In this document: positions 28,850-29,684 of the stretch, in pieces
Layout of the letters: the number at the start of each line of letters is the position of its first letter
How positions within the stretch are numbered: position 1 is the stretch's first letter
From: Spirogloea muscicola
Lineage: Eukaryota > Streptophyta > Zygnematophyceae > Spirogloeales > Spirogloeaceae
Length of the DNA stretch: 29,684 bases
NCBI GenBank assembly: GCA_009602725.1
Contig: WELB01000249.1
Span: forward strand, 87,069-116,752
Direction of reading: 5' to 3'
The notes under the pieces: model-generated
The model's input: only the letters and a program-made list of their open reading frames with translations
Told to the model about the DNA's origin: nothing
Database searches by the model: none
Made by a program: the position numbers and the translations under genes

Positions 28850-28945
28850 GAAAGGAGCTCGGTGGCAGAAGATGGCTCGCCCGGAGAGAAAGAGGGGCTA
28901 GCAAAGCCAGCCCAGAAAAGAATGGACAATGTCCACATGTCGGTG
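28850..28945 (-). repeat. LINE tail fragment
   Basis: Minus-strand GGACATTGTCCATTCTTTTC, TGGGCTGGCTTTGCTAGCCC, CTCTTTCTCTCCGGGCGAGC. It shares the GGACATTGTCC palindrome with the foldback repeat at 27808-28028. Confidence 0.7.
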
Positions 28946-29595
28946 GCCCCTGTTGGGCAGTGTGAGCTTATGCTTTCCCCCTCTTATTGACAGAAAGATT
29001 AAGCAATGAACATGGAGCACAGCGGGTCCCGGCGGGTCAGCCTGCCGGGGGGGCCCGAGGGAGGCCGCAGAGCCGGCCCAAAAGGGTTTTCCGTTAAGCT
29101 AGCCCGGCAGGGTGTGAGGCACAGGTGTGAGGCAAATCCTCACACGTGTGATCTGCATACGTGTCACCCTGATGGTCCGGGCAAGCCGCCCCCGGAAGCG
29201 ACAGGCGCTTCCGTAAGTGGGACACTCAAATGCTATGAAGGCTAAATGGAAGGAGCTAAAGCATAAATTCCAACACGGGCAGGCCGGGGAGTTCCTCGGC
29301 CTTTGCTTATCGTTCCGTCCGGGCGGCCGAAGGGGGGGGGCGGCTGCTGCGGGCGGGGCAGGGGAAACTTCTGCGGCGGGCACGCGCGGGCGTACGGGCG
29401 CGGTCAACGGCGGGGCCCGCGCCAGGCTGGCGGGTGCACCTGGCAGGGCGCGGCAGCAGAGGCGGTCTTGGGGTTTAGCGCGGCGCGCGTCGTGGCCCGG
29501 CGCTAAGTGGGGCCGGCCGCGGCGCCACGTGGCGGGGGAGGGGGCCCCTCCCCGGCCCAGGGAGGGGGCTCCGCATTGGGCGGCTGCGGAAGCAG
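28946..29595 (+). other. GC-rich region, possible 5' exon of a further gene
   Basis: A plus-strand frame from the ATG at 29006 stays open to a perfect donor, GCTTCC|GTAAGTGG at 29213, just after a small hairpin (GGAAGCG, 5 nt, CGCTTCC, 29194-29212). No family is recognised in it. From 29300 on, GC content is very high and all frames are open, so nothing can be called. Confidence 0.25.
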
Positions 29596-29684
29596 ATGGC
29601 GGCGATTGGCGCGCAGTGCCCCGACAAGGCAGCCGCCCGGGCGGGGCGCCGCCCGGGCGCCAAGTGTGGGGCGCGCCGGGGCCG
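29596..29684 (+). CDS. Possible start of a gene running off the window
   Basis: ATGGCGGCGATTGGCGCGCA opens a frame (MAAIGAQCPDKAAARAGRRP) that stays open to the window end. An inverted CCAAT box (ATTGG at about 29575) and GC boxes precede it. With this base composition an open frame means little. Confidence 0.2.
   Translation, partial: MAAIGAQCPDKAAARAGRRPGAKCGARRG

Overview
This is nuclear DNA of an intron-rich eukaryote, most likely a chlorophyte green alga. The reasons are many short spliceosomal introns (58 to about 415 nt), GC-rich exons in less GC-rich introns, a plant-type bHLH factor, a plant-like Hsp70-interacting protein (Hip), and remnants of a LINE family whose endonuclease lies after the reverse transcriptase. 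I cannot name the species. No rRNA, convincing tRNA, CRISPR or bacterial operon is visible.

Layout. (1) 503-3823, plus strand: a large bHLH transcription factor with a long low-complexity N-terminal region. (2) 3.8-7.2 kb: gene-poor flank holding a decayed LINE copy (minus). (3) 7764-12101, minus: a 12-exon coiled-coil gene, about 601 aa. All 11 introns are phase 0, and most exons carry one copy of a 33-residue heptad unit. This is the most striking object in the window and I do not recognise the protein. (4) 12606-12684, minus: an orphan first exon of an RRM protein, next to the only N in the window. (5) 13.2-13.6 kb: LINE fragments. (6) 14042-16057, minus: an 8-exon gene for a protein with two Gly/Cys motifs and a coiled-coil C-terminus. 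(7) 16687-20073, plus: a complete 11-exon Hip/ST13 gene (378 aa), transcribed divergently from (6) across 629 bp containing a CCG repeat. (8) 20.1-24.6 kb: unresolved, with candidate exons only, mostly minus strand, and a perfect 15-bp-arm palindrome. (9) 24.7-28.95 kb: a nest of 5'-truncated LINE remnants and foldback copies of their 3' tails, in both orientations. (10) 29.0-29.68 kb: very GC-rich, possibly the 5' end of another gene.

Exon boundaries were worked out by hand from splice sites and phase. Genes (3), (6) and (7) close in frame throughout; the exon 2/3 junction and last exon of (6) and the 3' end of (3) have alternatives. Two introns need GC-AG splice sites. The genes share no obvious pathway.
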